Positions 17,843-26,490 of a stretch of DNA of 64,000 nt are shown piece by piece; position 1 is the stretch's first letter, and every line of letters starts with the position of its first letter. The DNA is taken from the NCBI GenBank assembly GCA_947346365.1, contig CANAAV010000007.1:1-64000 (forward strand), written 5' to 3'. The notes below the pieces were generated by a model. The model was not told the origin of the DNA and made no database searches. It was given only the letters and a program-made list of their open reading frames with translations. The position numbers and the translations under genes were made by a program. This DNA comes from an uncultured Flavonifractor sp. GTDB taxonomy: Bacteria; Bacillota; Clostridia; Oscillospirales; Oscillospiraceae.

Positions 17843-18308
17843 GGGAGGGCTCCTCCTTTTTTTCCCGCTTGCCGTCAACCAGGCACAGGTATCCGCACAG
17901 CGCGATTCCCCCCAGCACCACGCAGATATCCGCCACGTTGAACACGGCAAAATTCATAAAGGTGGTCTGGAACATGTCGGTGACAAAACCCAGCGCCGCC
18001 CGGTCGATCAGATTTCCCACCGCTCCCGCCAGCACCACCGCCAGGGCGGTCTGGGGGAAGCGGTGGGAAAATACGCCCTTGACCATCGCCGCCGCCAGCA
18101 GCAGGGAGACCGCCAGAGAAATCAGCGTCAGCGCCCAGGTGTGCTCCGTGAACAGCGAAAAGGCCGCGCCGGTGTTCTGCACATAGGTCAAGTTCATCAC
18201 ATAGGGCAGGAAAGGGACGGACTCTCCCAGGGGAATCTGGGCGCGGACCAGCAGCTTGACGGCCTGATCCAAAAGGACCAGTACGGCGGTCAGGATAAAA
18301 TAAAACAT
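17817..18308 (-). CDS. lspA: Lipoprotein signal peptidase (signal peptidase II)
   Basis: 163 aa, four membrane segments. It cleaves the signal peptide of prolipoproteins after lipid attachment. The two catalytic aspartates are Asp102 in AVGNLIDRAALG and Asp127 in VFNVADICVVLG. It would process the lipoproteins encoded in this window (9115 and 59858). Downstream of it is the overlapping rluD-type gene. Confidence 0.95.
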   Translation of the reverse strand: MFYFILTAVLVLLDQAVKLLVRAQIPLGESVPFLPYVMNLTYVQNTGAAFSLFTEHTWALTLISLAVSLLLAAAMVKGVFSHRFPQTALAVVLAGAVGNLIDRAALGFVTDMFQTTFMNFAVFNVADICVVLGGIALCGYLCLVDGKREKKEEPSHDAPDADG

Positions 18309-18340
18309 AGAGACTTCTCCTTACATAGATACAGGTAATT

Positions 18341-18511
18341 TAGGCCTAGTCCTTGTTTGAAAATTGTTAACACGTCCAAATGGCGGGTCTTTTTCCGCCT
18401 GGACGGCGGGGTTTTTCCTTGAAATCCGTCAGGATTCCTGCGTCAAAACCCCTTGCCAGCCGAAAAAATCCCTCGTCCTTGGGCATATTCCCATTTTTCA
18501 AACAAGGCCTA
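18341..18511 (-). mobile_element. MITE-like element, copy 2
   Basis: About 171 bp, inverted relative to copy 1. The right end is TTTTCAAACAAGGCCTA (18495-18511). The left end is TAGGCC, then a 6-bp insertion (TAGTCC), then TTGTTTGAAAA. The interior differs from copy 1 at few positions. It lies between lspA and the GT2 gene without disrupting a gene. Carries the same short reading frame (MLTRPNGGSFSAWTAG...) as copy 1. Confidence 0.85.
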
Positions 18512-18543
18512 GTTTAGCACAAGAAGTCCCCGCCGTCAAAAGA

Positions 18544-18572
18544 TTGCATTCGCCGGAGGCAGGGATTATAAT
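18544..18572 (+). promoter_or_regulatory. Promoter of the GT2 gene
   Basis: -35 TTGCAT (18544-18549), 17 bp, perfect -10 TATAAT (18567-18572), 32 bp before the start codon. Confidence 0.65.
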
Positions 18573-18604
18573 AAAAAGCAGATCATAGAGAAAGGGGTGG
18601 CGCG

Positions 18605-19462
18605 GTGAAAGGACCGCTTGTCAGCATCATTGTCCCAGTTTATAACGTAGAGGAGTATCTCCCCGCCTGTCTGGAGAGCATCCGAAACCAGACCTGGAGC
18701 GAGCTGGAGGTCTGGCTGGTCAACGACGGCAGCCAGGACGGCAGCCTGGCCCTGTGCCAAGCGGCAGCGGCGGCAGACAGCCGCTTTCATGTGATCGACC
18801 AGTCCAACGCCGGGGTGTCCGCAGCCCGCAACGCGGGGATGGACGCCGCCACAGGGCAGTATCTCCAGTTTGTGGACGGAGACGACCGCCTTCCCTCCAA
18901 TGCGGCGGAAGCCCTGGTCCGCGCCGCCCGAACCACCGGGGCGGATCTGGTGATAGGGCGGTTTTACCGCATTTCCGGTTCCCACCAGGCCCTTCAGGGC
19001 CATATCCGGGGCCGCCGGGTACTCACCCGCCGGGAGTTTGCCGAGGAAATGGTTAAGGCTCCCGCCAATTTTTACTATGGGGTGCTGTGGAATAAGCTCT
19101 ACCGGCGCAGCATCGTGCGGGAGCACCGCCTGCGCTGCCCCGAGGACGTCAATTGGTGCGAGGATTTTTTGTTCAATCTGGAGTATATCAAATATGTCCG
19201 CCTAGTGGCCGCCATTCCGGAACCGGTGTGCTGCTATATCAAGCGCCCCGGCAGCCTGGTGTCCACTCAAGCCACGCCAGGGCGCTCTATTGAAATGAAA
19301 AAGCGGACCTTCGCCTGCTATAAGCGTCTCTACCAGGCTCTGGACCTGTATGAGCAGCAGAAGGGCCAGGTCTACCGCTATCTCATCGCCACCGCCGCCG
19401 ACGGGGGAAGCATCCGCCTGCCCCAATGGCCGCAGCGCCCCGTCCGGCGGCGAAGCGGCTGA
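18605..19462 (+). CDS. GT2 family glycosyltransferase
   Basis: 285 aa, GTG start with GAAAGGGG upstream. GT-A fold: nucleotide-sugar binding start VSIIVPVYNVEEYL (about 6-19), then LVNDGSQDGS, then the DXD-type FVDGDDRLP (about residues 88-96). The C-terminal part (EDFLFNLEYI) carries the catalytic-base ED motif of this family. The last 15 or so residues are Pro/Arg-rich and do not look like family sequence; a frameshift near the 3' end is possible. No membrane anchor. It likely adds a sugar to a surface glycan; acceptor unknown. Confidence 0.85.
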   Translation: MKGPLVSIIVPVYNVEEYLPACLESIRNQTWSELEVWLVNDGSQDGSLALCQAAAAADSRFHVIDQSNAGVSAARNAGMDAATGQYLQFVDGDDRLPSNAAEALVRAARTTGADLVIGRFYRISGSHQALQGHIRGRRVLTRREFAEEMVKAPANFYYGVLWNKLYRRSIVREHRLRCPEDVNWCEDFLFNLEYIKYVRLVAAIPEPVCCYIKRPGSLVSTQATPGRSIEMKKRTFACYKRLYQALDLYEQQKGQVYRYLIATAADGGSIRLPQWPQRPVRRRSG

Positions 19463-19573
19463 GCGCCCGCCGGCCCCCGTGTTTTCTCCGCTGCGGCAGC
19501 GTCTGGCGGGAGCCGGAATCCGCCCGGCGCGCCGGCAATTTTCAAACGGGGTTTAACGGCGCGCTCTTTCCGC

Positions 19574-19607
19574 CAAAGCCCGCGGCCCCTTTGGGAACCG
19601 CGGGCTT
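19574..19607. terminator. Bidirectional terminator between GT2 and epimerase genes
   Basis: Stem AAAGCCCGCGG / CCGCGGGCTTT followed on the plus strand by GGTCCTTTT; it separates two convergent genes. Confidence 0.75.
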
Positions 19608-19615
19608 TGGTCCTT

Positions 19616-20494
19616 TTAAAGCAGCTCCACCTGGTAGCCCAAGGTCCGGGACTGGCCCGGCTCCAGGATGATGCAGTGGGCCTTTTGGGCAAATTCCGCC
19701 CCTTCTCCCGCCACGGCCGGACAGCCGTGCCAGGGTTCGATGCACAGGTAGGGCGCGCGGGCGTTGGGCTTGGTCCAAAACGCCAGAATGGGAAAATCCG
19801 CAAAGCGCACCCGTACGCCCCAGCGGGTCCCACGGTGTTCCAGAGAGACCACAGTAGATTTCAGTCCCTCGAAAATAAGGGTGTCCGCCGTGTCGAAGTA
19901 GTCGTACTTCAGGGGCAGGGTGCAGCTCTCCTTCAAAAAGGGCACAGTCCTCGCCCGGTCCAGCAGTCCTCCTGCCGGCACCAGAGCGCCGCAGGTCTCC
20001 CGCTCGGAAAAGCAGATCATATAATCCTCAAACCGGTCCCCGGGCATCAGGGGGCAGTTAAAGGCCGTGTGGCCCCCCAGGCAGAAAGGCATAGGGTCCG
20101 TCCCGGTATTTTCCACCGTGAAAGTGCTGGCAAACCCCTCCGCGGTCAGCTCCTGGCGGACCTTCAGCCGGAACGGAAAGGGGTATTGGGCCAGAGTGGC
20201 CCCGTTTTCCCGCAGCTCCAGCTCCGCCCAGCCGTCCCCATGGTCCAGCTCAGTAAACTCCTGCCGCCGGGCAAAGCCGTGCTGGGGCATTTCGTACTCT
20301 TTGCCGTTGACGGCAATCCTGCCGTCTTTCAGGGCCCCTACAATGGGAAAAAGCAGCGGGTTGCGGCCGGACCAGTAAGCCGGGTCTCCCTGCCACAGGT
20401 ACTCCACGCCCACCCCGTCCCGGCAGGAAACCAGCTCCCCTCCCAGCGTCTCTACCTCCGCCGTCCTGCCGTATGCCTCCAGTTGAATCCGCAT
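19616..20494 (-). CDS. Aldose 1-epimerase family protein (LacX-like)
   Basis: 292 aa with the galactose mutarotase-like beta-sandwich. Candidate catalytic residues are the His in MPQHGFARR (about 75), the His in CLGGHTAFN (about 146) and the Glu in YLCIEPWHG (about 255). Members interconvert alpha and beta anomers of hexoses or hexose phosphates. The ATG at 20494 has AAAGGAGGAA. No sugar operon adjoins it, so the substrate is unknown. Confidence 0.85.
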   Translation of the reverse strand: MRIQLEAYGRTAEVETLGGELVSCRDGVGVEYLWQGDPAYWSGRNPLLFPIVGALKDGRIAVNGKEYEMPQHGFARRQEFTELDHGDGWAELELRENGATLAQYPFPFRLKVRQELTAEGFASTFTVENTGTDPMPFCLGGHTAFNCPLMPGDRFEDYMICFSERETCGALVPAGGLLDRARTVPFLKESCTLPLKYDYFDTADTLIFEGLKSTVVSLEHRGTRWGVRVRFADFPILAFWTKPNARAPYLCIEPWHGCPAVAGEGAEFAQKAHCIILEPGQSRTLGYQVELL

Positions 20495-20585
20495 GAGACA
20501 TTCCTCCTTTTGTCGATCTGCCGCCCACCGTTGGGGCCGCTCCTCATAGGCATTATACCGGGCTGGGGACTCCTTTGCAAGTTAT

Positions 20586-20614
20586 TTGACAGAAGAGGCG
20601 GCAACGGGTAAAAT
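20586..20614 (+). promoter_or_regulatory. Promoter of the TIGR04255 gene
   Basis: Perfect -35 TTGACA (20586-20591), 17 bp, -10 TAAAAT (20609-20614). Confidence 0.65.
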
Positions 20615-20661
20615 AGGGGCATGATAGCGGATAGAAACCGCATAGAAAGGAACGAGGCACA

Positions 20662-21462
20662 ATGCTGTTTGCCGAATACGAACGCATCCGGTATGCCCGG
20701 CCGCAGCTGGCGGAGGTCATCTGTCAGCTGCGCTTTCCCACCATTCTCACCATCCAAACCAGCGAGCCCGCCGCTTTTCAGGAGGCCATCCGCAGGGAGT
20801 TTCCCCGCTACGCCGTCCGGCAGGAGCAGCTGCCCCCCAAAGTAATTCCCGGCCCCACTCCCGCGCTGGAGCCCCAAAAGCCGGTGGCCAACCACACTTT
20901 CCTCTCCGCCGACAACGCCTGGAAGCTCAATCTGACCCAAAATTTCATCGCCTTGTCCACCCTGCGCTACCAGAGGTGGGAGGACTTTGCCGCCCAACTG
21001 GACAAGCTCCTGGCCCAGTTTATCCAGATCTACCAGCCCGCCTTTTTTGAGCGACTGGGCCTGCGGTACGTCAACGCCTTTTCCCGCAAGGCCCTAGGGC
21101 TGGAAGAGTACCTGTGGGATGATCTGATTCAAAGCCACCTTTTGGGCATCCTGGGGGAGCCGGACGTGATGGAGCAGGACGTGGGCAAAAACGCCCTGGC
21201 GGTGGAGTGCGCCTTGGCCGCCGGCTGCCGGATGAAGCTCCACGCCGGACCGGGCCGCCTGGGCTCCCCCAAGGGCGCCCCCGCCCAGCAGGAGGTCCGC
21301 TTTTTCCTGGACGGCGACTTTTCCGCCGCCGGGAATCTGGACGCCAACGTCCTCCCCGCCAAGCTGGAGGAGCTGCATCGCTATGCCGTGCGCGTCTTTC
21401 GCGGGGCCATCACGCCGCAGCTGCACAGCGCCATGGGCCCCATCTCTCCAGCGGAGGAGTAG
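20662..21462 (+). CDS. TIGR04255 family protein of unknown function
   Basis: 266 aa. The N-terminal pattern (EYERIRYARPQLAEVICQLR, about 5-24) and the later FERLGLRYVNAF (about 131-142) are typical of the sporadically distributed TIGR04255 family, whose function is not established. No membrane segment or catalytic motif is visible. It is followed 3 bp later by a GNAT gene and probably co-transcribed. GAAAGGA precedes the ATG. Confidence 0.75.
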   Translation: MLFAEYERIRYARPQLAEVICQLRFPTILTIQTSEPAAFQEAIRREFPRYAVRQEQLPPKVIPGPTPALEPQKPVANHTFLSADNAWKLNLTQNFIALSTLRYQRWEDFAAQLDKLLAQFIQIYQPAFFERLGLRYVNAFSRKALGLEEYLWDDLIQSHLLGILGEPDVMEQDVGKNALAVECALAAGCRMKLHAGPGRLGSPKGAPAQQEVRFFLDGDFSAAGNLDANVLPAKLEELHRYAVRVFRGAITPQLHSAMGPISPAEE

Positions 21463-21465
21463 GGC

Positions 21466-21978
21466 ATGGTAGAGATCCGAAAGGCCCGGCCAGACGAGCT
21501 GGAGGAGATTTGCGCTCTGGTGCGCCGGGCAGTGGTGCGCATGAACGCCCTGGGCAACCCCCAGTGGGGGCAGGACTACCCCACGCAGGACCACTACCGG
21601 GCAGACGCGGAGCGGGGGGAGCTTTACGCCGCCTTGTCCGGCCCGCGCATCGCGGGCGTCGCCTGCATCAATACCCATCAGGCCCCCGAATACGCCGGCG
21701 TGCCCTGGACCACCGCGTCCCCGGCCGTGGTCATCCACCGTATGGCGGTAGACCCCTGTATGCAGCGCCAGGGTGTCGGCCGTTCCCTGTTCCGCTTTGC
21801 CGAAGCGCTGGCCCGCCGCCAGGGCGTGCAGGCTATGCGCATTGACACCTACAGCCTGAACGCCGGAATGCAGGCCCTGATCCTCAGCCAGGGCTTTGTC
21901 TGGGCGGGAGAGGTCCATCTGCGCCGCGAGCTGCCCTATCCCTGTTTTGAAAAACAGATCGCGCAGCAGGTGTCATGA
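21466..21978 (+). CDS. GNAT family N-acetyltransferase
   Basis: 170 aa. The acetyl-CoA loop is RMAVDPCMQRQGVGRSLFR (about 90-108), with the Q/RxxGxG/A signature, and the C-terminal ALILSQGFVWAGE fits the fold. GGAGGAG lies before the ATG. Substrate unknown; it is likely translated with the upstream TIGR04255 gene. Confidence 0.85.
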   Translation: MVEIRKARPDELEEICALVRRAVVRMNALGNPQWGQDYPTQDHYRADAERGELYAALSGPRIAGVACINTHQAPEYAGVPWTTASPAVVIHRMAVDPCMQRQGVGRSLFRFAEALARRQGVQAMRIDTYSLNAGMQALILSQGFVWAGEVHLRRELPYPCFEKQIAQQVS

Positions 21979-21988
21979 CAGCTTATCC

Positions 21989-22017
21989 TTGCTTTTTTAT
22001 GGACGCGCGCATATAAT
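21989..22017 (+). promoter_or_regulatory. Promoter of the NAD salvage operon
   Basis: -35 TTGCTT (21989-21994), 17 bp, perfect -10 TATAAT (22012-22017), 33 bp before the nicotinamidase start. Confidence 0.65.
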
Positions 22018-22049
22018 AGAGCCACCTGATTGAGAAAGGCGGCATCCCG

Positions 22050-22577
22050 GTGAAAAAACTTCTCTTGGTTGTGGACTATCAAAAAGATTTTGTAGACGGC
22101 GCTTTAGGTTTTCCCGGCGCGGAAGGGCTGGACGAACCTATTTCAGAAAAAATCGCCTCCTACCGCGCCGCCGGAGCGGACGTAGCCTTTACCCTGGACA
22201 CCCACCGCGCCAACTATCTGGATACCCAGGAGGGCCGCAGGCTCCCAATTCCCCACTGCCTGGTGAACTCCGGGGGTTGGGCCCTTTACGGCCGGACCGG
22301 ACAGGCCCGAACGCCTGAGGACGTGGTCATTCAAAAGGGGAGCTTCCCCTCCCTGGAGCTGGGGAACTGGCTGGAGGAACGGGAGTATGACCAGGTGGAG
22401 CTGGTGGGCCTTGTGTCCTATATGTGCGTGCTCTCCAACGCCGTAGTGGCTAAGGCCGCCCTGCCCGAGGCGGAAATCGTCATAGACGCCGCCTGCACCG
22501 CCGGGCCGGACGCGGCCCTGCACGGGAAAGCCCTGGATTTGATGCAGGCCCTGCAAATGACTGTTATCAACCGTTGA
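22050..22577 (+). CDS. pncA: Nicotinamidase-like cysteine hydrolase
   Basis: 175 aa, isochorismatase-like fold, GTG start with GAGAAAGG. The catalytic triad is visible: Asp9 (VVDYQKDF), Lys96 (VIQKGSF), Cys126 (SYMCVLSN); the metal ligands Asp50, His52 and His69 are also in place. It would deamidate nicotinamide to nicotinate. The next gene, 7 bp downstream, is nicotinate phosphoribosyltransferase, so the pair forms the nicotinamide salvage route to NAD and the assignment is well supported. Confidence 0.88.
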   Translation: MKKLLLVVDYQKDFVDGALGFPGAEGLDEPISEKIASYRAAGADVAFTLDTHRANYLDTQEGRRLPIPHCLVNSGGWALYGRTGQARTPEDVVIQKGSFPSLELGNWLEEREYDQVELVGLVSYMCVLSNAVVAKAALPEAEIVIDAACTAGPDAALHGKALDLMQALQMTVINR

Positions 22578-22584
22578 AAAGGTC

Positions 22585-24036
22585 GTGAACACCATGAAAG
22601 AACATATGAACTACACCCTGCTCTGCGATTTTTACGAGCTCACTATGGGCAACGGCTACTTCCAGACGGGTATGGGAAACCAGATCTGCTATTTTGACGT
22701 GTTTTTCCGCAGCGTTCCTGACGGGGGCGGCTTTGCCATCGCCGCCGGGCTGGAGCAGGTCATCGACTATATTGAGCAGCTCCATTTTGACGAGGAGGAC
22801 ATCGCCTATCTCCGGGGAAAGGGCTGCTTCTGTCCGGAATTTTTGGAATATCTGAAGGGCTTTCACTTTACCGGAGATATTTGGGCCGTGCCCGAGGGCA
22901 CCCCGATTTTCCCCAACGAGCCCATTCTCACCGTCCGCGCCCCCGCCATCGAGGCCCAGTTTATTGAGACCTTCCTCCTGCTCACCTTAAACCACCAGTC
23001 CCTGATCGCCACCAAGACCAACCGCATCGTCCGGGCGGCGGAGGGCCGGGCGGTCAGCGAATTCGGCTCCCGCCGGGCCCAGGGGCCGGACGCGGCGGTT
23101 TTAGGCGCCCGCGCTTCTTATATCGCCGGCTGCGCCGGCACCGCCTGCACCCTGGCGGACGCGGTGTACGGCTCCCCCGCCGGGGGAACCATGGCCCACT
23201 CCTGGGTCCAGATGTTTCCTGACGAGTACACGGCCTTTCAAACCTACTGTCGGCTCTATCCCCATTCGGCCACCCTTTTGGTGGATACCTACAACGTCCT
23301 CCAGTCCGGCGTGCCCAACGCCATCCGGGCTTTTAAAGAGATCCTGCTGCCGCAGGGCATCACCAGCTGCGCCATCCGGCTGGATTCCGGCGATCTGACC
23401 TACCTGTCCCGGAAGGCCCGGCGGATGCTGGACGCGGCGGGCCTGACCGAATGTAAAATCGTGGCTTCCAATTCCCTGGATGAGTACATCATCCGGGATC
23501 TGCTCCTCCAGGGTGCGAAGATCGACTCCTTCGGCGTGGGCGAACGGCTGATTACCTCCAAGTCCGAACCGGTCTTCGGCGGCGTATACAAGCTATCCGC
23601 CATTGAGGACAGCTCCGGAACCGTCATCCCCAAAATCAAGATCAGCGAAAACCCCGCCAAGATCACCAACCCCCACTTCAAAAAGGTCTACCGCCTGTTT
23701 GAGCAGGACACCGGGAAGGCCTTTGCGGATCTGATCACTCTTCACGACGAGGCGCTGGACCTGTCCCGTCCCCTGGAGCTGTTCGATCCGGAGGCTACCT
23801 GGAAGCGGAAAACCTTCACCGGCTTTACCGCCAAGGAGCTGTTGGTGCCTATCTTCCAGGGGGGCGTCCGGGTGTACTCCCCCCCCTCCATCGCGGAAAT
23901 GCGCTCCTACTGCGCAGGGCAGATCGACCTTTTGTGGGACGAGGTTAAGCGCTTTGAGAACCCTCACAACTACTATGTGGACCTATCCCAAAAACTGTGG
24001 GATATCAAGCAACAGCTGCTGAAGGCCGGCCGGTAA
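22585..24036 (+). CDS. pncB: Nicotinate phosphoribosyltransferase
   Basis: 483 aa, converting nicotinate plus PRPP and ATP to nicotinate mononucleotide. Landmarks: LLCDFYELTMGNGYFQTG near the N-terminus, SEFGSRRAQGPDAAV (PRPP site), and CAIRLDSGDLTYLSRKAR in the C-terminal TIM-barrel. The open frame starts at a GTG (22585) close to AAAGG; the ATG at 22594 is an alternative start. Follows pncA in an operon. Confidence 0.95.
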   Translation: MNTMKEHMNYTLLCDFYELTMGNGYFQTGMGNQICYFDVFFRSVPDGGGFAIAAGLEQVIDYIEQLHFDEEDIAYLRGKGCFCPEFLEYLKGFHFTGDIWAVPEGTPIFPNEPILTVRAPAIEAQFIETFLLLTLNHQSLIATKTNRIVRAAEGRAVSEFGSRRAQGPDAAVLGARASYIAGCAGTACTLADAVYGSPAGGTMAHSWVQMFPDEYTAFQTYCRLYPHSATLLVDTYNVLQSGVPNAIRAFKEILLPQGITSCAIRLDSGDLTYLSRKARRMLDAAGLTECKIVASNSLDEYIIRDLLLQGAKIDSFGVGERLITSKSEPVFGGVYKLSAIEDSSGTVIPKIKISENPAKITNPHFKKVYRLFEQDTGKAFADLITLHDEALDLSRPLELFDPEATWKRKTFTGFTAKELLVPIFQGGVRVYSPPSIAEMRSYCAGQIDLLWDEVKRFENPHNYYVDLSQKLWDIKQQLLKAGR

Positions 24037-24067
24037 CGCCGGTCCGGCCGCATTTCAGGAAGGATGA

Positions 24068-24604
24068 GTGAATATGATTCGAGCCTACCGGGGACGCACC
24101 CCGGCCGCGGACCCCACGGTCCGGATAGCCGAAAACGCCACCCTGGCCGGGGACATCACCCTGGGCCCCCGCTCCAATATCTGGTATGGCGCCGTGCTGC
24201 GGGGGGACGTGGCCTCCATTGAAATCGGCCAGGGCACCAACCTCCAGGACGGCGTAGTCCTCCACAGCGGCGTGGACCATCCCATCCGGGTGGGCAGCAA
24301 CGTCACCGTAGGGCACCGGGCCATCGTTCACGGCTGCACCGTGGAGGACGGCTGCCTGATCGGTATGGGGGCCATTCTGCTCAACGGCTGCGTTATCGGC
24401 GCAGGCAGCTTGGTCGCCGCCGGGTCCCTGGTCACCCAATACACGGTTATCCCCCCGGGCAGCCTGGTTATGGGCTCTCCCGCCAAGGTGACCCGCCTGC
24501 TTCAGCCAGAGGAGATTGACAACCTCCTCCGCTCGGCTCAGCGCTACTGCGCCCTGGCCGAGGAGGAGCTGCCCGCCTGGGGCGCCCCCGGAGGGGACGC
24601 ATGA
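24068..24604 (+). CDS. Gamma-carbonic anhydrase-like hexapeptide protein
   Basis: 178 aa. A left-handed beta-helix of hexapeptide repeats runs from about residue 15 to 140, with the metal-binding His residues of the YrdA/gamma-CA family at VVLHSGVDH and VTVGHRAIVHGC. Such proteins bind zinc or iron; carbonic anhydrase activity is not proven for most. Either GTG 24068 or ATG 24074 is the start, both after AGGAAGG. It ends with a 4-bp overlap (ATGA) with the next gene. Confidence 0.85.
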   Translation: MNMIRAYRGRTPAADPTVRIAENATLAGDITLGPRSNIWYGAVLRGDVASIEIGQGTNLQDGVVLHSGVDHPIRVGSNVTVGHRAIVHGCTVEDGCLIGMGAILLNGCVIGAGSLVAAGSLVTQYTVIPPGSLVMGSPAKVTRLLQPEEIDNLLRSAQRYCALAEEELPAWGAPGGDA

Positions 24605-25452
24605 AAAAACGCGTCCAGCGCACTGGCGGCGGCCGCAGCTCCCTGCGCCAGCAGGTTAAAGAGCATCCCCGGCTGGCGGCGGTCTACGTGGTCCTGCGGG
24701 TGCTGGTGGTGCTGGTCATGATCGCTCAGATTTTCAACGGCAACTTTGAAAACGTCTTTTTATGCGTGCTGACCCTGGCGCTTTTCACACTCCCCAGCTT
24801 CATTGAGCGCACCATCCGCATTGATGTGCCGGACACACTGGAGGTTATCATCCTTCTGTTCATTTTTGCCGCTGAAATTTTGGGAGAAATCCGGGCCTAC
24901 TATATTTATTTCCCCCACTGGGACACGATGCTGCACACCCTCAACGGCTTTCTATGCGCCGCTATCGGTTTCTCCCTGCTGGATATCCTCAACCGCAGCG
25001 AGCGCATGTCCTTTCAGCTCTCTCCGGTCTATCTGGCGCTGATGTCTTTTTGTTTTTCTATGACCATCGGTGTGCTGTGGGAATTTTTTGAATGCCTGAT
25101 GGATCAATTTTTCCTGCTGGACATGCAGAAAGACACCGTGGTGGGCGCGATCAGCTCAGTCATGCTGGACCCCTCCGGCGGCAACACGCCCACCGCAATT
25201 CAGGGAATTACCGATGTCATCGTAGTCACCGCCGGCGGCGCGCAGTATTCTTTGGGTCTGGGCGGGTATCTGGATATCGGGCTTTTGGACACGATGAAAG
25301 ACCTGTTCGTCAATTTTATCGGGGCGGCCGCGTTTTCCATCATCGGCTATTTTTATGTAAAAAACCGGGGTAAGGGGACGTTCGCCCGGCGCTTTATTCC
25401 CCAGGTCATCCGCTCTCAGCCTGGGCAGGACGAGGCGCCGCACCCCCGCTGA
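24601..25452 (+). CDS. Multi-pass membrane protein (YjdF/DUF2238-like)
   Basis: 283 aa with a basic N-terminus and about six to seven predicted membrane segments, beginning at VYVVLRVLVVLVMIAQIF (about 29-46) and including TLEVIILLFIFAAEILGEI. The pattern YIYFPHWDTMLHTLNGFLCA and GVLWEFFECLMD is typical of the YjdF-like family of unknown function. Translationally coupled to the gamma-CA-like gene. No catalytic residues can be named. Confidence 0.7.
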   Translation: MKKRVQRTGGGRSSLRQQVKEHPRLAAVYVVLRVLVVLVMIAQIFNGNFENVFLCVLTLALFTLPSFIERTIRIDVPDTLEVIILLFIFAAEILGEIRAYYIYFPHWDTMLHTLNGFLCAAIGFSLLDILNRSERMSFQLSPVYLALMSFCFSMTIGVLWEFFECLMDQFFLLDMQKDTVVGAISSVMLDPSGGNTPTAIQGITDVIVVTAGGAQYSLGLGGYLDIGLLDTMKDLFVNFIGAAAFSIIGYFYVKNRGKGTFARRFIPQVIRSQPGQDEAPHPR

Positions 25453-25499
25453 GCGGCGCGGTTCTCCGGCGGCTTTGTTTTGGAAATATCTGGGCGTAC

Positions 25500-25529
25500 G
25501 CATACTTCTTCCTTGCCGGGCGCATACTA
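25500..25529 (+). promoter_or_regulatory. Sigma-G type forespore promoter of the DUF1540 gene
   Basis: GCATA (25500-25504), exactly 18 bp, then CATACTA (25523-25529). This matches the sigma-G consensus known from Bacillus (GHATR-N18-CATWHTA) at every position. It lies 31 bp before the DUF1540 start codon. Confidence 0.65.
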
Positions 25530-25560
25530 TGCGCAGACCCGACAAAGGAGGAAATGTAAT

Positions 25561-25752
25561 ATGAGTTGGAATGCCAATCCCAGCATCAAGTGCTCCGTCA
25601 CCAGCTGCACCCACCATTGTAATGATAAAAATTACTGCTCTCTCAACGAGATCCGCGTGGGTTGCTGCGACTCCAGCGTCACCAACTGCGCCAATACCGA
25701 GTGCGCGTCCTTTGAACTGGGCGCCGGCGGCAGCTGCGGCTGCAAACACTAA
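25561..25752 (+). CDS. DUF1540 small cysteine-rich protein
   Basis: 63 aa with ten cysteines in DUF1540-like spacing (IKCSVTSCTHHC and VGCCDSS), so metal binding or disulfide linkage is likely. AAAGGAGGAAA precedes the ATG. The sigma-G-type promoter and the SASP gene next door suggest expression in the developing spore; its role is not known. Confidence 0.85.
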   Translation: MSWNANPSIKCSVTSCTHHCNDKNYCSLNEIRVGCCDSSVTNCANTECASFELGAGGSCGCKH

Positions 25753-25974
25753 AATCCGCGGACAGCCGGGGAGAGCAAACGCTTTCCCCGGCTGTTTGTC
25801 TCTTTAAAGGGCGGTCCGGCAGGGCGTTTTTACCACCCGGCCGTTCTCACTTCCCCACCGCAAAACTCCGTCCATGGATTGGCAGCCGGAGCCGCGCATA
25901 GAAACCCTCAGCCGGGCAAAGCTATGTGCGGATTCTCCAATCCACAAAATAAACAGACAAGGAGATGCTCAATC

Positions 25975-26178
25975 ATGTCTAACTCCAATAACTCTAACCA
26001 GCCTGTCGTCCCCACTGCCCGTGAGGCTCTGAATAAGTTCAAGATGGAGGCCGCTCAGGAAGTGGGCGTCAACCTCAACCAGGGTTACAACGGCAACCTG
26101 ACCAGCCGTGAGGCCGGTTCTGTGGGCGGCCAGATGGTCAAGAAGATGATCGAGGCCTATGAGAACGGCATGAAGTAA
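25975..26178 (+). CDS. Alpha/beta-type small acid-soluble spore protein
   Basis: 67 aa. The family signatures are KFKMEAAQEVGV (containing the germination-protease recognition region) and the C-terminal NLTSREAGSVGGQMVKKMIE. It coats and protects DNA in the dormant spore and is degraded at germination by the Gpr protease. The start is the ATG at 25975, after AAGGAGATG; the longer frame from 25879 has no ribosome site. A weak sigma-G-like pair (GCATA 25896, AAAGCTA 25918) lies upstream. Confidence 0.95.
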   Translation: MSNSNNSNQPVVPTAREALNKFKMEAAQEVGVNLNQGYNGNLTSREAGSVGGQMVKKMIEAYENGMK

Positions 26179-26203
26179 CTGCCTCTTAAAAAGGCGGCTG
26201 CTT

Positions 26204-26236
26204 GGGGGAGGGCGAAAGCCCTCCCCCTGCTTTCTT
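26204..26236 (+). terminator. Terminator of the SASP gene
   Basis: Stem GGGGGAGGGC / GCCCTCCCCC with a GAAA loop, then TGCTTTCTTTT. The rest of the 312-bp gap to 26490 holds only the promoter at 26395. Confidence 0.85.
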
Positions 26237-26394
26237 TTCGCTGTGCAAAGGCGGCTTATGGAAAAGGCCTGCCTACGCCGGCTCGCCACTCCCCACAGAA
26301 AAGATTGTAATTTCCTCCGTAAACGGCTATAATAATTGTATCTATATATGCGACGGCCCTAAAAAAACCGCAAGGAAAATTTAATGATTTCTTT

Positions 26395-26423
26395 CTGACA
26401 ATCAAATAGTTTTCTGCTATAGT
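26395..26423 (+). promoter_or_regulatory. Promoter of the glf-GT2 operon
   Basis: -35 CTGACA (26395-26400), 17 bp, -10 TATAGT (26418-26423), about 65 bp upstream of glf. Confidence 0.6.
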
Positions 26424-26490
26424 ACCTTCGACTGACTAAGGACAACACGGTTTTTCGGGCCTAAAACCTAATGAGAGAAAGGAACAACCT

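Noticed and set aside
19540..19555. CAATTTTCAAAC as another MITE end
   Set aside because: Twelve matching bases only, then it diverges (GGGG instead of AAGGCC), and no other element sequence is adjacent.
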